Below are positions 5,176-5,512 of a stretch of DNA of 5,512 bases, in pieces; the stretch's first letter is position 1, and each line of letters starts with the position of its first letter. Location: the NCBI GenBank assembly GCA_003501335.1, contig DNPQ01000053.1, positions 1 through 5,512 on the forward strand, read 5' to 3'. Below the pieces are notes generated by a model, which saw only the letters and a list, made by a program, of their open reading frames with translations, ran no database searches and was not told the DNA's origin. The position numbers and the translations under genes were made by a program. The DNA comes from Bacillota bacterium (GTDB taxonomy: Bacteria; Bacillota; UBA4882; UBA8346).

Positions 5176-5512
5176 ATCAACATACTGAAAGATAAGCTTG
5201 TCTTGGGTGCGATGGCCGGCATCACGGGGGATATTATTCAAGACCTCATTCAGTGGATAATGAAAAAAGCCGGTTTATTAGGCTACAGTTTGGATGACTT
5301 TGCCGGCAGTATGCTCATCCGGGTCCACGATCCGGCTTTGATGAATAGTCTCTGTTTCAAATTCATCGGGTTTCTGGTCAGTGTTTCCGTAGCGATTATA
5401 CTGGGGGTTGCTTTTGTTTATTTGATCGAATTAACCGGATATAAAATAGTGGAGTTAAAGGGAGCCCTTTTTGGTCTGATTACCTTGCTCATCATCTACG
5501 GAGGAGTTGAAA
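5176..5512 (+). CDS. Unrecognised small membrane protein, N-terminal part
   Basis: The frame is open from a TAG at 5140-5142 to the right edge; about 112 residues are visible. The N-terminal part (NILKDKLVLGAMAGITGDIIQ) looks like a glycine-containing amphipathic or membrane helix, followed by a polar loop and a clear membrane segment FIGFLVSVSVAIILGVAFVYLI (residues 63-84). A second hydrophobic segment begins around LKGALFGLITLLIIYGG and continues out of the window. I do not recognise the family; similar small integral membrane proteins of unknown function occur in Clostridia. No ATG, GTG or TTG lies between the stop at 5140 and TTG 5203; the second ATC (5176) has the best spacing to GGGAGAG, with CTG 5185 and ATG 5212 as alternatives. 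The true start is uncertain. Confidence 0.6.
   Translation, partial: MNILKDKLVLGAMAGITGDIIQDLIQWIMKKAGLLGYSLDDFAGSMLIRVHDPALMNSLCFKFIGFLVSVSVAIILGVAFVYLIELTGYKIVELKGALFGLITLLIIYGGVE

Noticed and set aside
5014..5241. Minus-strand 75-codon ORF
   Set aside because: Overlaps the plus-strand membrane-protein frame and the intergenic region, with no ribosome binding site or recognisable domain.

Overview
The window looks like chromosome from a low-to-mid-GC anaerobic Gram-positive bacterium, most likely a Clostridia-type Firmicute. This is inferred from strong AGGAGG/GGGAG-type ribosome binding sites, two genes that appear to start with TTG, T-tailed intrinsic terminators, and the gene content: a class I-type hybrid-cluster protein, a short alpha-glucan phosphorylase, a flavoredoxin-like flavin reductase and a twin CxxC zinc-ribbon protein. 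No mobile element, CRISPR array, tRNA or rRNA was seen.

Layout, left to right: (1) 1-686, minus: N-terminal part of hybrid-cluster protein (hcp), running off the left edge. (2) 687-1084: intergenic, with three tandem 14-bp repeats just upstream of the hcp ribosome binding site, a long hairpin that probably ends the phosphorylase transcript, and a small 9-bp tandem repeat. (3) 1085-2710, minus: complete short GT35 alpha-glucan phosphorylase (glgP-type). (4) 2711-3020: candidate glgP promoter and a strong terminator. (5) 3021-3680, minus: acetoacetate-decarboxylase-like superfamily protein of unknown substrate. (6) 3681-4027: divergent intergenic region with a promoter on each strand and a structured-looking 5' leader. 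(7) 4028-4327, plus: 99-residue protein with two Cys4 zinc sites, followed by a textbook terminator. (8) 4396-4971, minus: flavin reductase / flavoredoxin-like protein. (9) 5176-5512, plus: start of an unrecognised membrane protein that runs off the right edge and has no standard start codon in the expected place.

The genes look mostly monocistronic: terminators separate the decarboxylase-like gene from glgP and glgP from hcp, and the zinc-ribbon gene has its own terminator. They do not form an obvious shared pathway. Glycogen/maltodextrin breakdown (GlgP), nitrosative/oxidative stress chemistry (Hcp) and flavin-linked electron transfer (flavoredoxin-like) fit an anaerobe's housekeeping set. 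The most interesting unexplained signals are regulatory: the leader of the zinc-ribbon gene, where the Shine-Dalgarno can pair in two alternative ways and a 23-codon upstream ORF ends in TAATG over the start codon, and the 14-bp repeat array in front of hcp. I do not see strong evidence for a novel multi-gene system here.
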